From Cyanobacteria bacterium RI_101 (GTDB lineage Bacteria; Cyanobacteriota; Cyanobacteriia; Cyanobacteriales; Microcystaceae), in assembly GCA_016471375.1 (NCBI GenBank), contig WGLZ01000030.1:1-64000 (forward strand): a stretch of 64,000 nt of DNA, read 5' to 3'. The notes beneath the pieces were generated by a model. The model searched no databases. It saw only the letters and a program-made list of their open reading frames with translations, and had not been told where the DNA came from. The translations under genes were made by a program, and so were the position numbers. Below, piece after piece: positions 63,176 to 64,000 of this stretch (positions are counted from its first letter, which is position 1; every line of letters starts with the position of its first letter).

Positions 63176-64000
63176 CTAGCTGAAGATAAAGTTAGCGCCG
63201 AGGAGGACGGAGCCGACGTCGGCAGAGGAGAAGTCCGTTACCCCTTGGACGGTCATTAACAACTCGCCTTGACTGCGGAATTGAGCGCGGTTTTGGGCCA
63301 ATTGATTTTGGACTTCCACCGTCGCTAGGTCGATAAAGTTAAGAACATCGAAGACCCCCGTCCGGCTGAAGTCAATCACCGTGTCTTGACCATCCCCCAG
63401 ACGGTAGTTAACCGTATCGCTAGCGCCGTCATTGGCGCCGAGGCGGAGGGTGTCGCTCCCCATGCCCCCGGCGAGGGTATCGGCGCCGGCGCCGCCAATG
63501 AGCACATCATTGAGTTTGCCGCCCAAAAGAACGTCATTGCCCTCGTCCCCATTGAGACGAACTTGCAGGCTTTCCACCGCCGAGGCGTCGAGGCTGTTAT
63601 TGCCAGCGCCGCCGGTGAGGCGGATAAACTCAATGTTGGCAAAGGTATCGTTTCCAAGTCCCGTCAGGATTGCGTCCGTGGCGACAAAGTTAACATCGCC
63701 CTGGGCGTCCAGAGTGTCAAAGCCGGCGCCGCCGTCGATGAAATCATCCCCAAGGCCGCCGATGAGGAAGTCGTCCCCGGCGCCGCCCAGAAGGGTATCA
63801 TTGCCGCCTTGACCATTGAGGCGGTCGTTCCCCGCCAGCCCTTGCAGTTCGTCCGGGGCTTCGGTTCCGATTAAACGGTTATCCCCGGCGTCGCCGACGA
63901 TCAAGTTAGTGGTGTTAACCGTAATCTCATAGACCGTGGTGGTGCCGCTGATTTCATTGGCCACTACCAAGAGGGGAACGCCGTTGGGACTATCCGCAGA
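63176..64000 (-). CDS. RTX calcium-binding protein, C-terminal part (choice-of-anchor I-like)
   Basis: The frame is open to the right edge, so the N-terminus is outside the window. The first visible residues, SPNGVPLLVVANEISGTTTV, look like the end of a choice-of-anchor I domain. Then follow about six RTX nonapeptide units (GNDRLNGQGGNDTLLGGAGD, later GNDVLLGGKLNDVLIGGAG) that bind calcium in a beta-roll. A C-terminal domain with GDGQDTVIDFSRTGVFDVLN follows. Such tails direct type I secretion or surface attachment. It is not homologous overall to the giant protein but shares the RTX type of ending. Confidence 0.88.
   Translation of the reverse strand, partial: SADSPNGVPLLVVANEISGTTTVYEITVNTTNLIVGDAGDNRLIGTEAPDELQGLAGNDRLNGQGGNDTLLGGAGDDFLIGGLGDDFIDGGAGFDTLDAQGDVNFVATDAILTGLGNDTFANIEFIRLTGGAGNNSLDASAVESLQVRLNGDEGNDVLLGGKLNDVLIGGAGADTLAGGMGSDTLRLGANDGASDTVNYRLGDGQDTVIDFSRTGVFDVLNFIDLATVEVQNQLAQNRAQFRSQGELLMTVQGVTDFSSADVGSVLLGANFIFS

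Noticed and set aside
63386-63874. Plus-strand frame over the RTX gene
   Set aside because: Antisense of glycine/aspartate-rich repeats gives a long open Ala/Pro/Val frame by composition.

Overview
The window is GC-rich bacterial chromosome from a cyanobacterium. The evidence is internal. It encodes PetM of the cytochrome b6f complex, SqdB for sulfolipid synthesis, glutamyl-tRNA reductase, an HpsJ-like protein, the purC/Omp85 gene pair and many small families that are essentially cyanobacterial (DUF2996, DUF3110, DUF1995, TIGR02450). Heptameric tandem repeats, one inside the RNase P RNA, also fit. The classical HIP1 octamer is not apparent by eye; palindromes with a GGCGCC core are very frequent instead. 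A motile, probably filamentous organism is a reasonable inference from the Pil/Hmp-type chemotaxis operon, HpsJ and the giant SwmB-like protein, but it is not proven.

Layout. 0.4-2.1 kb: rpsB-tsf (minus). 2.3-4.5 kb: PATAN-type response regulator, low-molecular-weight phosphatase and a phasin-like small protein (plus). 4.6-5.6 kb: PEP-CTERM SGNH hydrolase (minus). 5.7-8.7 kb: tRNA-Ala(TGC) and ileS. 8.8-12.7 kb: a large CBS/PAS/GAF hybrid kinase preceded by a decayed response regulator/kinase gene. 12.9-24.8 kb: one gene of almost 12 kb for a giant, probably type I secreted protein with Swm-type, LamG, FG-GAP, propeller, Calx-beta and RTX segments. 24.9-27.7 kb: pgl, FHA protein and dacB (minus). 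27.9-32.7 kb: hpsJ-like, nusB, DUF2996, DUF3110, murQ and a site-2 protease (plus). 32.9-36.3 kb: class IV aminotransferase, an unknown protein overlapping an SbcD-like nuclease. 36.4-39.3 kb: OmpR-type regulator, unknown protein and dnaN (minus). 39.5-45.2 kb: purC, Omp85, glyQ, metK (plus). 45.3-48.2 kb: petM, yggT, hemA, sppA (minus). 48.5-51.5 kb: small conserved protein, SDR, Fe-SOD, DUF1499, cobU (plus). 51.8-56.1 kb: a taxis operon of two CheY-like regulators, CheW and a TPR-containing methyl-accepting protein, then a DUF3146-like gene. 56.2-59.9 kb: DUF1995, TIGR02450, small unknown, aldo/keto reductase, solute-binding protein and rnpB (minus). 59.9-62.7 kb: TSUP permease (minus), TPR-like secreted protein and sqdB (plus). 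63.2 kb to the right edge: the C-terminal end of an RTX protein.

Most genes are housekeeping, in short operons. The unusual content is the giant surface protein, the kinase remnant beside a new-looking hybrid kinase, and a layered set of intergenic repeats: degenerate heptamers at four loci, a composite hairpin repeat in three copies that carries a small module at different positions, and a MITE-like insertion splitting a second repeat family between sodB and the DUF1499 gene.
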